Shown: positions 33,921-43,265 of the stretch, in pieces | Numbering within the stretch: the stretch's first letter is position 1 | Layout: each line of letters starts with the position of its first letter | NCBI GenBank assembly: GCA_900114405.1 | Contig: FOSY01000013.1 | Coordinates: 14,231-78,230 of the forward strand | Direction: 5' to 3' | Origin: Lachnospiraceae bacterium KH1T2 | GTDB lineage: Bacteria > Bacillota > Clostridia > Lachnospirales > Lachnospiraceae | DNA length: 64,000 nucleotides | The notes under the pieces: generated by a model | Database searches by the model: none | Told to the model about the DNA's origin: nothing | The model's input: the letters and a program-made list of their open reading frames with translations, nothing else | Position numbers and translations under genes: made by a program

Positions 33921-36900
33921 TTATTTTATGGTTATCTCTCCCTCAAAGTTTCCGCTGAACTTAACTGTGCTTCCACTCTGTGTGAACATCTTCTTCGGCA
34001 CCTTTTTAGCCTTACCGTCGATCGTAACCTTTACGCTCTTAACGATATCCTTCTTCACCTTTACCTGAGCAACACTGCTGCTTGTAACTGCGAATGGTGT
34101 CACCTCGATGTTGAAGGTATTAGTTCCCTTAAAGTCCTTCTTAGAAGTCTTCACACCCTTGATAGACTTAAGCTGTACTGTCAGAGTTCCTACATTCTTG
34201 CTTCCATTCACTTTAAGCTTAATGTCATCACCAGTATATGTCTGACCATTATACGCAACGACGATACCAATGTCACTGTTTTTCTTGTACTTCTTACCAT
34301 TGTATGTAAGAGATACAGGCGCAGTTACAGTGATTCCATTGCCTACGTTCATTGAAACAGTCAGAGCCTTTTTAGTCTCCTCTGTGCCTTTATCTGTTTC
34401 AGGCACTTCATTTTCTGATGGATTCTCTGTCTTTGCCGGAGAATCAGAATTTTCTCTCTTGTCGTCAGAAATCGGAGCCTCTACAGCTTCATTATTTCCT
34501 GAAGATGGATTCTCTGTTGTACTATTATTTTCTGTTGTACTATTGTTCTCTGTTGCAGGTGTTTCTGTCGTACCACCATTCTCTGATTCCGGAACATCTG
34601 ATGTCTCTTCTGTTCCTTCATCATAGTAAACGTAGATAACATTTGACTTTTCGCCCTTAAGAGTGATAGTCTTCACGCCCTTGTTATAAATCTTATAACC
34701 GTCGATAGGTGAAAGTTCTGCCGGGTCAACTGAAACAGTTGTGCCATAGATTCCGTCACATACAGTTTCTCCAAGGACCTCACCCGTTCTTCTAACTACC
34801 TGTCTTACTGTATAGCTTGTATCTGCCTTCTTATATGTGCAGACGATTTCTCCTGCATTTGCAGCTGTAAGCTTGATCGTGCTTCCTGAAGAGAATACAT
34901 ATCCTGCGATTCTTTCAGCTACATCAGCTGCTGCCACACTGCTGTCTACTTTACCCATACGAGTTTCAGGCATCATAATCTCATTGCCATTCTCGTCCTT
35001 GAAGTAAACAGTATAGCTCTGGCAACCCTTCTTAGCACCTTTAACTATTGCCGGCTCGATCTCATCTGCAACGAAGCTTTCCGGCTTCCACTCTGTATAG
35101 TAATCCTCAGCGCGAAGTCCAAGCTCAGCCTCACTTGCGTAGACCTTTGAGCTGTTTCCTGATGCAGTTACAGCCTTAGTAGCCTTATCCTTAACCTTAA
35201 ATACTCTCTTATTCTGAGTTACAACCTTGCCTGCTTCTTCTGTATCATACTCACTGTATGAAACATCCTGTGGAAGTCTTCCGCTCATGCTTGCCCAGCC
35301 TTCATCTTTTACAAGGCCGTCATATGCGATTCTTGTATTCTTGAAAGTTACCTTAGCCTCAGCATCCCATGGTCTTCCGAGGTAATTTCCGCTAAGTGAA
35401 AGTCCAGCAGAAGGACCTTCGATAATGCAGTTATTGAAAAGATATCCGTACTTAGCATCTTCTCCTCTGTTTGCTGTTACATATGAGTGCTTCTTATTAG
35501 CGTCGCTGTATCCTTCAAATTTAAGAACGCAGCCTTCGAATACATAGTCTCCGTATCCAAAGATAAAGTCCGTATTACCTGTGATCGTGCAGTTATTGAA
35601 ATATCCAAGTGTTCCTTTATGAGTATAAAGTGTATCCTGACTTCCATAGAATGCACAATTTGTAAACTCTACATCTGTAGCATCAACAGCAAGTGCTGTA
35701 GCACGCTCTGTTGCTGTTGTAGTTCTTACGTCCGCACCTTCAGTTCTCTTAAATGTGATCTTTGTATCAGGGTAAGCCTCTGTAGAAGCCTCCACTCCGT
35801 CAGCTATCTCTTCTGCTGTCACATATCTGTTAAATGAGTTCTCAAAAGTGATACCATCAGCCTTAAAGCCCTTAGCTGTATCCTTTACATAAACTGATGC
35901 ACCCCACTTGCTTACACTGCCTTTTCCATGTCTGTTGTATGCAGCTTCAGCATTGTAGAAGCCTTCCTTTGCACTATAGTAAACATAGCCGATTCCATAG
36001 TACCATGTAAGCTTTACCGCACCTTTATCTGCTTTAAGAGTAAGGTTAGGTGTGTCGATGATGATCTGCTCTCTGTATGTTCCCGGTGCAATGTGAAGTG
36101 TGATCCTCTCAGAGCCTTTACGTGTAGTTTTAATAGTATTTACAGCTTCCTGTACTGTATCAAAGTTCAGTTCCTTGTCAGCATAGCCAACGTATACGTC
36201 CTTCGCAGAACCGACATTCTTATATTCCTTGTCCGCTGTGAAGAAGAGATCTTTCTCAACAAAGCTGTCCTCTACTGTAACAGTTGTCTTTGTTGTATAA
36301 GCCCCATTATCAAGCACTGCAGTATAAGTGCCATTTCTAAGTTCTGCACTATACTCAAGTCCATTTACACTTCCAACATAGCTCTGCTTATCAGCAATAT
36401 TAGTGAAAGTGATCTTACTTACAGCTGTTCCCTCAGGAATGTTGAGAAGCTTACCAAATACTTTGTATGTAGAAGCCTTAACTACTTCATAATCCTTTGT
36501 AATAGTAATATCAGATGAAGCTGTAAACTCTTCTGCATCCTTCAAAGCATAATCATAGCAATTTGAAAGTGAAGCAATATTTCGTGTACCTGCTGTGAGC
36601 TCTGCTGAGTAGCTGCCCTGCTCATCGAGTGGCGCACTTATTGCTCCGCCCTCTTCACTTGTAAATACGATATTTACATCCGAAGTATCAAATCCTGCAG
36701 CAAAACCTGTAACCTTACCTGATACTGTAATTGTGTCGACAGCCTCTACCTTAATGTCATGGTTTGTTCTGACTGTGACATCCTTTGAGTCTGCCTTTAC
36801 TTCTGCTGTCGCACCAGTTACCACGTAACCTGCTGCATTCTTTATAGAAGCCTTGTATGCCCTGCCAGATTTGATATAAGCCGCATATCTGTTTGACGCA

Positions 36901-39026
36901 GAATCTACCTCAGCTTCAATCTCTTCACCTGACTCTTCGTCAGTAAGAACTATCCTGTAGTCACTTGGAACTTTATTATTTCCAAAGTCAACATTTCCCT
37001 GAACTACGCTGTCTGTACGTCTGACAACTCTGAATATATCAATTTTTCCGTTATTTTCAGTCTCTGTATAGATCTTGTAAGTTCCGTCATTCTCAGCGAT
37101 AAATTCATACTTAGAAGGTGTTGTACTTACAGTGAACTCTTCATCCTGATCACCTGATTCACTTACGAAGTGCGCAGTTTCTTCAGCATTCTTAGAATCC
37201 ATGTAAACATCAATGATATTTCCTGCTTCCACGTTGCTGATCTCTACATAACGTCTTCCGGAACCACCATTACCGTTTGCATAGTAATATCCGTTAGAAA
37301 TATAGCCATCAGCAAATTCATACTGGCCCTTCTTCTTTGTCGCCTTCTGAGTATTTCCCTCACCGTCTTCTGTGTAGATTCTGTCACCTACAGCATATGA
37401 AAGTGTAAGGTCATCCATAACAAGTTTACCATTGCTTGCGAAAGCTTCACTTACTGTCTTTACGACATATGTCTCGCCAGTCTCTTTATCAGTCTTTACC
37501 TTGTTATATGATGCTACAAGGTCAGAAGCATTCTCGTACTCATCTGAGTCGATGTGATCTACTGCACCTGCGATATTTGATGAAACACCACCAAAATCCC
37601 ATGAATCTACTTCACCTGAGTCCTGTGTGTCAAAGACAGACTTCGGATATGAAGCATTTATTGAGTAGATATAAGTATTTGCCGTACACTCGATAACCGC
37701 ATAGCTGTAGCCTGAATATTCATATGTAAACTTGCTTCCTGAGCTATACTCTTCACCATTTATAGTTATAGCACCCTGAGTATATGACACGCTAAGAACT
37801 GCCTTGCCGCTTGTGGACTTATTAAGCGGAACAATTATCTTTGTGCCTGCATTTACCTGAACATCATTATACTCACGAGGATTGAATTTTCCCTTTGCCG
37901 CATCTATATAAAGCTCATGGAAATATCCATCCTTGCCCTCAATTCTCTCTGCCTCATCTTTGATAGCATTATAATCTGTAAAATCCCACTCGCTGTACTC
38001 TACAGGATATTCGAACTTCTCTGAATAATCTACTTCTTCTGGAGTTGTTACTTCTTCAGCCTTATTGAAAGGATTTTCATTTACATATATCTGATGGAGA
38101 TAATCAATTGCAGTGAATTCAATCTCAACATATGCATCCTTATCACCATTCTTAACGCTGTAAAGATCCTCATTATCTACTCTGTCAGCTTTAACTTCAG
38201 AACCATTGATCTTTACGCTTGCTCCACCGTGTGTAGTGAAGTAAAGTGTCTCATTAGCCTTTACCGGAACATAAAGCTTTGTTCCAGCATTTATCTGTGT
38301 ATCACGTCCGCTAGTGCTTCTTGTATAGAATTTGCCGTTAGTAGCGTCTACATAAATGTTCTTAACGTAGTCAGCCTTCTTCTGGATATTCACCTCTCCA
38401 TCAGCATAAGATGTGAAGTCCCATGCAGTCACAGAAGTATCTACATCTTTAAGTGTATTCTCTTCTTTTTCTTCCTTTGCGTTTCCTGACTGCGTATTTC
38501 CTGTATGCTCAACAGAAAGTGACTCAAAATATGAACCATTCTTTACTACATCAAGCTCAATTATCTTTGCATCACCCTTATACTTATATACATATGTGTA
38601 AGGGTTGTAATCTCCTGAGACCTCGAATTTCTCCCCGTTGATCTCAAACTGATCTATATCTTTATTGTATGCTTTCAATGTGATAGTAGCATCACCCTTA
38701 ACCGGGAAATAAAACTTTGTTCCCGCATTAACCTGCGTCCACTGATCGTCTTTTATGCCCGCTTTAGCACCATTTGCCATAGCATCGATAAACATGTTGT
38801 CATAAACATAAGTGCTATTCTCAATATTTTTAGTAAGACTGTCGCTGCCAAAATCCCATGTATGATCTTTTGCCTCTGAAAGCTTTACATTCTTTTCTGC
38901 CTCAGATGATGCAGATGCCTCTGCCGCATATACCTGTGCAACGAGCGCAGATTCTTCTATACTGCATGAAAGAATCGCTGCTGCACTCAATGCTGCGATA
39001 CATCTTGCAAATCTATAATTCTTCAT
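33921..39026 (-). CDS. large secreted pectin methylesterase (CE8) with repeat domains
   Basis: 1701 residues. Sec signal peptide (about 1-35). Four related beta-rich modules in the first 500 residues (for example AWDFTSYADGEVN, EWDFTDYNAIKD and SWDFGG, each with an 'INAGTK' or 'VNAGTK' motif). Carboxypeptidase-regulatory-like repeats lie at about 690-960. The CE8 beta-helix (about 975-1310) has GSQDTLYTHKG, GNTDFIFGYGD and LGRPW motifs with the catalytic Asp pair. A MucBP-like segment follows (about 1345-1460), then a Ser/Thr/Glu/Asn-rich linker and a beta-rich tail. It removes methyl groups from pectin outside the cell. No sorting motif or membrane anchor is seen. The ribosome site is GGAG or AAGGG. 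Confidence 0.9.
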   Translation of the reverse strand: MKNYRFARCIAALSAAAILSCSIEESALVAQVYAAEASASSEAEKNVKLSEAKDHTWDFGSDSLTKNIENSTYVYDNMFIDAMANGAKAGIKDDQWTQVNAGTKFYFPVKGDATITLKAYNKDIDQFEINGEKFEVSGDYNPYTYVYKYKGDAKIIELDVVKNGSYFESLSVEHTGNTQSGNAKEEKEENTLKDVDTSVTAWDFTSYADGEVNIQKKADYVKNIYVDATNGKFYTRSTSGRDTQINAGTKLYVPVKANETLYFTTHGGASVKINGSEVKADRVDNEDLYSVKNGDKDAYVEIEFTAIDYLHQIYVNENPFNKAEEVTTPEEVDYSEKFEYPVEYSEWDFTDYNAIKDEAERIEGKDGYFHELYIDAAKGKFNPREYNDVQVNAGTKIIVPLNKSTSGKAVLSVSYTQGAITINGEEYSSGSKFTYEYSGYSYAVIECTANTYIYSINASYPKSVFDTQDSGEVDSWDFGGVSSNIAGAVDHIDSDEYENASDLVASYNKVKTDKETGETYVVKTVSEAFASNGKLVMDDLTLSYAVGDRIYTEDGEGNTQKATKKKGQYEFADGYISNGYYYANGNGGSGRRYVEISNVEAGNIIDVYMDSKNAEETAHFVSESGDQDEEFTVSTTPSKYEFIAENDGTYKIYTETENNGKIDIFRVVRRTDSVVQGNVDFGNNKVPSDYRIVLTDEESGEEIEAEVDSASNRYAAYIKSGRAYKASIKNAAGYVVTGATAEVKADSKDVTVRTNHDIKVEAVDTITVSGKVTGFAAGFDTSDVNIVFTSEEGGAISAPLDEQGSYSAELTAGTRNIASLSNCYDYALKDAEEFTASSDITITKDYEVVKASTYKVFGKLLNIPEGTAVSKITFTNIADKQSYVGSVNGLEYSAELRNGTYTAVLDNGAYTTKTTVTVEDSFVEKDLFFTADKEYKNVGSAKDVYVGYADKELNFDTVQEAVNTIKTTRKGSERITLHIAPGTYREQIIIDTPNLTLKADKGAVKLTWYYGIGYVYYSAKEGFYNAEAAYNRHGKGSVSKWGASVYVKDTAKGFKADGITFENSFNRYVTAEEIADGVEASTEAYPDTKITFKRTEGADVRTTTATERATALAVDATDVEFTNCAFYGSQDTLYTHKGTLGYFNNCTITGNTDFIFGYGDYVFEGCVLKFEGYSDANKKHSYVTANRGEDAKYGYLFNNCIIEGPSAGLSLSGNYLGRPWDAEAKVTFKNTRIAYDGLVKDEGWASMSGRLPQDVSYSEYDTEEAGKVVTQNKRVFKVKDKATKAVTASGNSSKVYASEAELGLRAEDYYTEWKPESFVADEIEPAIVKGAKKGCQSYTVYFKDENGNEIMMPETRMGKVDSSVAAADVAERIAGYVFSSGSTIKLTAANAGEIVCTYKKADTSYTVRQVVRRTGEVLGETVCDGIYGTTVSVDPAELSPIDGYKIYNKGVKTITLKGEKSNVIYVYYDEGTEETSDVPESENGGTTETPATENNSTTENNSTTENPSSGNNEAVEAPISDDKRENSDSPAKTENPSENEVPETDKGTEETKKALTVSMNVGNGITVTAPVSLTYNGKKYKKNSDIGIVVAYNGQTYTGDDIKLKVNGSKNVGTLTVQLKSIKGVKTSKKDFKGTNTFNIEVTPFAVTSSSVAQVKVKKDIVKSVKVTIDGKAKKVPKKMFTQSGSTVKFSGNFEGEITIK

Positions 39027-39063
39027 AACTCCGTTCCCTTCTATCCACTAAACCGGAATACAA

Positions 39064-39120
39064 TGTACACATTTTCGTACAAACATTGTACATGATATCA
39101 TACATTTCATAAATTGTACA
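39064..39120. promoter_or_regulatory. cluster of TGTACA palindromes
   Basis: TGTACA occurs at 39064, 39087 and 39115, with CGTACA at 39076, in the leader between the pectinesterase and HIT genes. Flanks recur as ATTGTACA. A partial long-range inverted copy (AATACAATGTACA and TGTATATTGTATT) encloses the cluster. It looks like an operator array. Confidence 0.35.
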
Positions 39121-39201
39121 CACTTTTAAACAATTTTGTATATTGTATTCTTTTTTATTTTTAGGCTAATCGGAATACATTCTGAAGAAAGCCTTTTCTT
39201 G

Positions 39202-39210
39202 TGGTATAAT
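39202..39210 (+). promoter_or_regulatory. extended -10 promoter of the HIT-murG unit
   Basis: TGG directly followed by TATAAT (39205-39210). A -35 is not clear. Confidence 0.55.
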
Positions 39211-39250
39211 CGGGCTATCAGAACTTAAAAAACTATGGAGGTTTAATTTA

Positions 39251-39655
39251 ATGAAAGACGATTGCATTTTCTGTAAACTTGCCAATGGTATTTTTTCTAC
39301 TAATACAGTTTATGAAGACGACGATTTTCGTGTTATCTTAGATGCCGGCCCGGCCACAAGAGGTCACGCCCTCATCATACCTAAAGAGCACTATGCCAAC
39401 CTTTACGAGATTCCTGAAGAGCTCGCCGGAAAGGCTATGATCCTTGCTAAAAAGCTTGCCGGTGAAATGACAGAGAAGCTTCACGCAGACGGCTTCAACC
39501 TCGTACAGAACAATGGCGAATGTGCCGGTCAGAGCGTATTTCACTTCCATCTGCATCTTATCCCAAGATATAAGAACGACGGACAGCATATCCTCTGGAA
39601 ACCAACCGAGCCTACAGATGAAGAATTAAAGAAAGTGCTTGAAGATCTGAAATGA
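39251..39655 (+). CDS. HIT-family nucleotide hydrolase
   Basis: 134 residues. An N-terminal Cys pair (CIFCKL) and the histidine triad FHFHLHLIP are the defining HIT motifs. Members hydrolyse nucleoside phosphoramidates or dinucleotide tails in the cytoplasm. Length fits the HinT-like group. GGAGG lies 9 bases before ATG. The stop overlaps the murG start by four bases (ATGA), so the two genes are co-translated. Confidence 0.92.
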   Translation: MKDDCIFCKLANGIFSTNTVYEDDDFRVILDAGPATRGHALIIPKEHYANLYEIPEELAGKAMILAKKLAGEMTEKLHADGFNLVQNNGECAGQSVFHFHLHLIPRYKNDGQHILWKPTEPTDEELKKVLEDLK

Positions 39656-40725
39656 GTAAAAAAATTCTTTTAACCGGCGGCGGGACAGCCGGACACTGCG
39701 TGCCTAACCTCGCATTAGTTCCCGCATTAAAAACACATGGATTTAAGCCCATTTATATAGGCTCATATACCGGTATCGAAAGAAAGCTCGTAACAGCTGA
39801 AAAAATCCCTTACTATGCGATATCTACAGGAAAGCTCCGCAGATATTTTGACTGGAAGAATTTCACCGATCCTTTCCGTGTCATCAATGGATTTTTTCAG
39901 GCTTACGGAATCCTTAGGCGTGAACGCCCTGATATCGTTTTCTCAAAGGGTGGTTTTGTCTCTGTTCCGGTAGTCAAGGCAGCAAAACTTCTTAAGATAC
40001 CTGTTATCATTCATGAATCAGACATGACACCAGGGCTTGCGAATAAGCTCTCATACAGCTCTGCATCAAAGATCTGCTGCTCCTTCAGGGAAACTCTGCA
40101 GTACCTTCCTAAAAATAAGGCTGTATTCACAGGCTCACCTATCCGTGATTCACTCCTCAGCGGTGACCGCGGTCAGGGCTTTGCCTTCACAGGTCTTACA
40201 CGCGGCGAAAAGCCGACTATCCTTGTTGTCGGCGGAAGTCTCGGAGCGCAGCATGTTAACGAAGCTGTCAGACATTTACTTCCGACACTTCTTAAGAGCT
40301 ATAATGTTGTGCATCTTTGCGGTAAGGGTAAGCTTGACGAGTCCTTAAAAAACACACCGGGATATGTTCAATATGAATATATTTCAAGCGAAATGGCTGA
40401 TCTTTTTGCAATGGCAGATATCGTTATCTCCAGAGCCGGTGCAAATGCCATATTTGAGCTTCTTGCACTCAAAAAGCCTAATATCCTTATTCCTCTTCCT
40501 GTCGGAAGTTCAAGAGGAGACCAGCTGCTCAATGCAAGATCTTTCGAAAAGGCAGGATATTCATATCTCCTTAAGGATGAAGACCTTTCTGACGACACAC
40601 TTACAAAAGCGATAAAAACTGTCAGAGAGAATAGCATTGACTATATTCAGGCAATGGAAAACGCAGAAGAATCAGGTGCAGTAGAAAAAATTGCTGACCT
40701 TATTGCTGAGATTGCCAATAAGTAA
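39652..40725 (+). CDS. murG: MurG: lipid II-forming GlcNAc transferase
   Basis: 357 residues, the family length. The N-terminal glycine motif LLTGGGTAGHCVPN and the C-terminal UDP-GlcNAc site (VVGGSLGAQHVNEA; ISRAGANAIFELLAL; IPLPVGSSRGDQLLNA) are clear. It adds GlcNAc to lipid I at the inner membrane face, making lipid II for peptidoglycan. Its placement after a HIT gene, outside the usual mra cluster, is notable but seen in other Clostridia. A structured element and a terminator follow the stop. Confidence 0.95.
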   Translation: MSKKILLTGGGTAGHCVPNLALVPALKTHGFKPIYIGSYTGIERKLVTAEKIPYYAISTGKLRRYFDWKNFTDPFRVINGFFQAYGILRRERPDIVFSKGGFVSVPVVKAAKLLKIPVIIHESDMTPGLANKLSYSSASKICCSFRETLQYLPKNKAVFTGSPIRDSLLSGDRGQGFAFTGLTRGEKPTILVVGGSLGAQHVNEAVRHLLPTLLKSYNVVHLCGKGKLDESLKNTPGYVQYEYISSEMADLFAMADIVISRAGANAIFELLALKKPNILIPLPVGSSRGDQLLNARSFEKAGYSYLLKDEDLSDDTLTKAIKTVRENSIDYIQAMENAEESGAVEKIADLIAEIANK

Positions 40726-40731
40726 CTTTAA

Positions 40732-40888
40732 TGATGTCAGGGTCAAAAGGTCAAAATCCGATTGTGCTTGCACAAAGAGGATTGAGACCTTGGGACCCGC
40801 AAAACACGAGCAAGTAGCGTTATTACGCGGAATGCGAGTGTTTTAGGATTGCGGGAATTGCGCAGCAATGAAGCAATCCGTGACATCA
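40732..40888. ncRNA. four-arm structured element in the murG 3' region
   Basis: An outer stem TGATGTCA (40732-40739)/TGACATCA (40881-40888) encloses three hairpins. Arm A: GGGTC/GACCC, GGTC/GACC, ATCC/GGAT, TTGTGC/GCACAA (40740-40798). Arm B: AAAACAC/GTGTTTT, GCA/TGC, GCGT/ACGC (40801-40844). Arm C: GGATTGC/GCAATCC, ATTGC/GCAAT (40846-40879). The result is a closed four-way junction like a cloverleaf. It lies after murG and before its terminator. It may be an RNA domain or a structured repeat; the strand is not fixed by the sequence alone. Confidence 0.6.
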
Positions 40889-40922
40889 GTAAGGGGCAAA
40901 AATGTATTTACCCCAATCGATG

Positions 40923-40952
40923 CCTCCATATAAAAATATGGAGGTATTTTTT
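40923..40952 (+). terminator. terminator after the structured element
   Basis: CCTCCATAT/ATATGGAGG, loop AAAA, then TATTTTTT on the plus strand. It ends the HIT-murG transcript, so the structured element is in that mRNA. Confidence 0.85.
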
Positions 40953-41030
40953 ATAAAAATTTTCTTTTTATGCACTTCATAAAATGCAGTAAACACGGTG
41001 TTTGCGGCATACTTTTCCCTTTTTTTGAGA

Positions 41031-41036
41031 TATAAT
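41031..41036 (+). promoter_or_regulatory. -10 element of the chemoreceptor gene
   Basis: TATAAT 44 bases before the chemoreceptor ATG. No good -35 at 17 bases. A palindrome AAACAC.GTGTTT lies upstream at 40991-41003 and may be an operator. Confidence 0.35.
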
Positions 41037-41080
41037 AATTTTGTATTTTTCAACAACACTTATGGGAAGGGAGAACTAAT

Positions 41081-43117
41081 ATGGCAATACCCACAGTCAA
41101 GAGCAAAAATGCGCCAAAAAACGATGATTTCAAGATTAAGAGAAGCGTCAGTACCACACTTCTGACTATACTTCTCCCTGTAACTATCGTTGGTATCATC
41201 TTTATCATTGTAGTACTCACAACACAAGCCAAATCGTCTATTTTAGATTTAGCTGAGCAGGATCTTCAGGCTGAAACAAATGCCAATGCTCGTGATATTG
41301 GATCGCAGCTTGAAATGCTCACTTCGCATTATGATTCTTATGCAAATACTCTCGAAACAGTTAAATTTAAAGATCATGATGCAATGCTTGAATATCTTCT
41401 TCCGACAACCAAATATGATGTTATCAAAAACATTGGATTATTCATTGGTTTTTCTGATAATTCATATTTCTTTGCGAATGGTACAACACACAGCAACGAC
41501 GGTTGGGTAGCCACCGAACGTGAATGGTACACACGTGGTATCGAGTCTAAAGAATGGGTAAGTACAGATCCATACATTGACTCAACTACAGGCGATATGT
41601 GTATCACTCTTTCACGAAGAGTTGACTTTGCAAACGGTGAAGTCGGCGTTATCGCAACTGACATTTTCCTTGCTGATATACAGGAAAAAGCCCGTTCTCT
41701 TGTTCCATTAAAAACAGGTAACTCTTTTATCGTAGATCAGTCAGGTTACATGATCTCTTACTATAAAGATGAACAAGTAGGAACTTTCCTTGCTGATACA
41801 GATCCACTACTCAACGATGCATGGCAGTCTGATCCAAGCGTGATACATCGCGTTCCGGGACCTTCAAATAAAAAATATTATGTTGCATTTTCTGCTGTTC
41901 CCGGAACAAGCTGGACACTTATCTCTACTGTAAAAGAAGACAGTCTGCTTGAAGAATTAACACACTTTAAGCTTATTGCATACTCAATCATGGCTATAAT
42001 AATCATTATTTTAGCGATCATCATACTTGTTTCTATAAAGAAGATTATCTCCATCCCGATCCAGGCACTTGCAAAGAAGATAAGTCGTGTTGCTGGCGGA
42101 GATTTTACTGTAGAATTCAAGAGTTCAAAAAGCGACGAGATCGGACTCATACAAAACGAGCTTGGAAATTATGTCACTAAAATGCGCGATATTATCTCTA
42201 GTATCCAGACCACAGCCGAGCAGTTGGGCGAGCAGTCTGAATCAAGTAAGGCTGCTGCAAGCGAAATGACTTTGCAGACCAAAGAACAGTCTGAGTCAAT
42301 GGGTCAGATTCACGAAGTCATGGAAGGTATGACAAATGCTGTAAGCGAACTTGCCAACAATGCTACAGAACTTGCCGGCGCAGTAAGCGACCTTACTCAG
42401 AAGGGCAATACAGCCAATGACATAATGCTCCAGCTTGTAGATCAGGCAGATGCCGGTCAGAAAGACATGGGCGATGTTCAGTCAAATATGGCTAATATCA
42501 GCGACTCCATGACCGAAATGAACAACGTTGTTGTAACTGTCGGTGAATCTGCTGAAAAGATCAATGGTATCGTTGAGATGATCGATTCGATCGCAATGCA
42601 GACAAACCTGCTTTCCCTTAACGCTTCCATAGAAGCTGCAAGAGCAGGCGAAGCCGGTAAGGGATTCGCAGTTGTTGCAGGCGAGATTGCCAAACTTGCC
42701 ACAGACAGCTCAGAGTCTGCCGGAAAGATCGCTGAGATCATTGCAGACATCACCGGTCAGATAAATACTCTTTCAGAGAAGTCACAGTCAAACGTTAATG
42801 CCATCACTTCAAGTACTGATGCTGTTACAACTGCCGGCACGACTTTCGAAAAGATATTTAATGACCTCAGCACAACAAGCTCAACTATCAAAGATATGAT
42901 AAGCATGATGAGCAATGTAGACGGAATCGCTTCTTCTGTTGCAGCTATTTCCGAGGAGCAGTCAGCAAGCTCAGAAGAGATCTCTGCTACAGTCGAAAAC
43001 CTTGCTGAAAGCGCAAAGCGTGTAGCTGAAGAAAGTCAGGGTGTAAACAATGATGCCGATGTCGTTTCTAACTCTGCTATAGAGATCAAGGACGAGCTCA
43101 GCGTATTCAAAATTTAA
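41081..43117 (+). CDS. methyl-accepting chemotaxis protein
   Basis: 678 residues. Membrane helix about 23-47, outside dCACHE-type sensor (about 48-295, with EREWYTRGI and [11 protein letters not shown]), second membrane helix about 300-325, HAMP, then a long coiled-coil signalling domain. Its tip ([20 protein letters not shown]) is the conserved CheA/CheW contact. It senses an outside small molecule, unknown here, and signals to the flagellar or related chemotaxis system; no chemotaxis or flagellar genes are in the window. AAGGGAG lies 8 bases before ATG. Confidence 0.95.
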   Translation: MAIPTVKSKNAPKNDDFKIKRSVSTTLLTILLPVTIVGIIFIIVVLTTQAKSSILDLAEQDLQAETNANARDIGSQLEMLTSHYDSYANTLETVKFKDHDAMLEYLLPTTKYDVIKNIGLFIGFSDNSYFFANGTTHSNDGWVATEREWYTRGIESKEWVSTDPYIDSTTGDMCITLSRRVDFANGEVGVIATDIFLADIQEKARSLVPLKTGNSFIVDQSGYMISYYKDEQVGTFLADTDPLLNDAWQSDPSVIHRVPGPSNKKYYVAFSAVPGTSWTLISTVKEDSLLEELTHFKLIAYSIMAIIIIILAIIILVSIKKIISIPIQALAKKISRVAGGDFTVEFKSSKSDEIGLIQNELGNYVTKMRDIISSIQTTAEQLGEQSESSKAAASEMTLQTKEQSESMGQIHEVMEGMTNAVSELANNATELAGAVSDLTQKGNTANDIMLQLVDQADAGQKDMGDVQSNMANISDSMTEMNNVVVTVGESAEKINGIVEMIDSIAMQTNLLSLNASIEAARAGEAGKGFAVVAGEIAKLATDSSESAGKIAEIIADITGQINTLSEKSQSNVNAITSSTDAVTTAGTTFEKIFNDLSTTSSTIKDMISMMSNVDGIASSVAAISEEQSASSEEISATVENLAESAKRVAEESQGVNNDADVVSNSAIEIKDELSVFKI

Positions 43118-43138
43118 GGTATAAAATATAATACACAT

Positions 43139-43179
43139 AAGGCATTGAGTGGCTAACTCCCTCAATGCCTTATTTTTTT
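43139..43179 (+). terminator. terminator of the chemoreceptor gene
   Basis: AAGGCATTGAG/CTCAATGCCTT stem then ATTTTTTTC. Confidence 0.85.
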
Positions 43180-43265
43180 CGGCTGCACTTCATCGAAATG
43201 AAGCATTAACACAGCATTTCAAGTGTTTGCTTGCCAAAAACATTCGTGCTACTCTTAGATACATT

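Noticed and set aside
34488..34560. Short repeats in the pectinesterase gene that looked like a small array
   Set aside because: They encode the Asn/Ser/Thr/Glu linker of the protein; no CRISPR-like spacers.
41000..41036. Sigma-28-type promoter for the chemoreceptor gene
   Set aside because: No GCCGATA-like -10 is present; a TATAAT suits the main sigma factor better.
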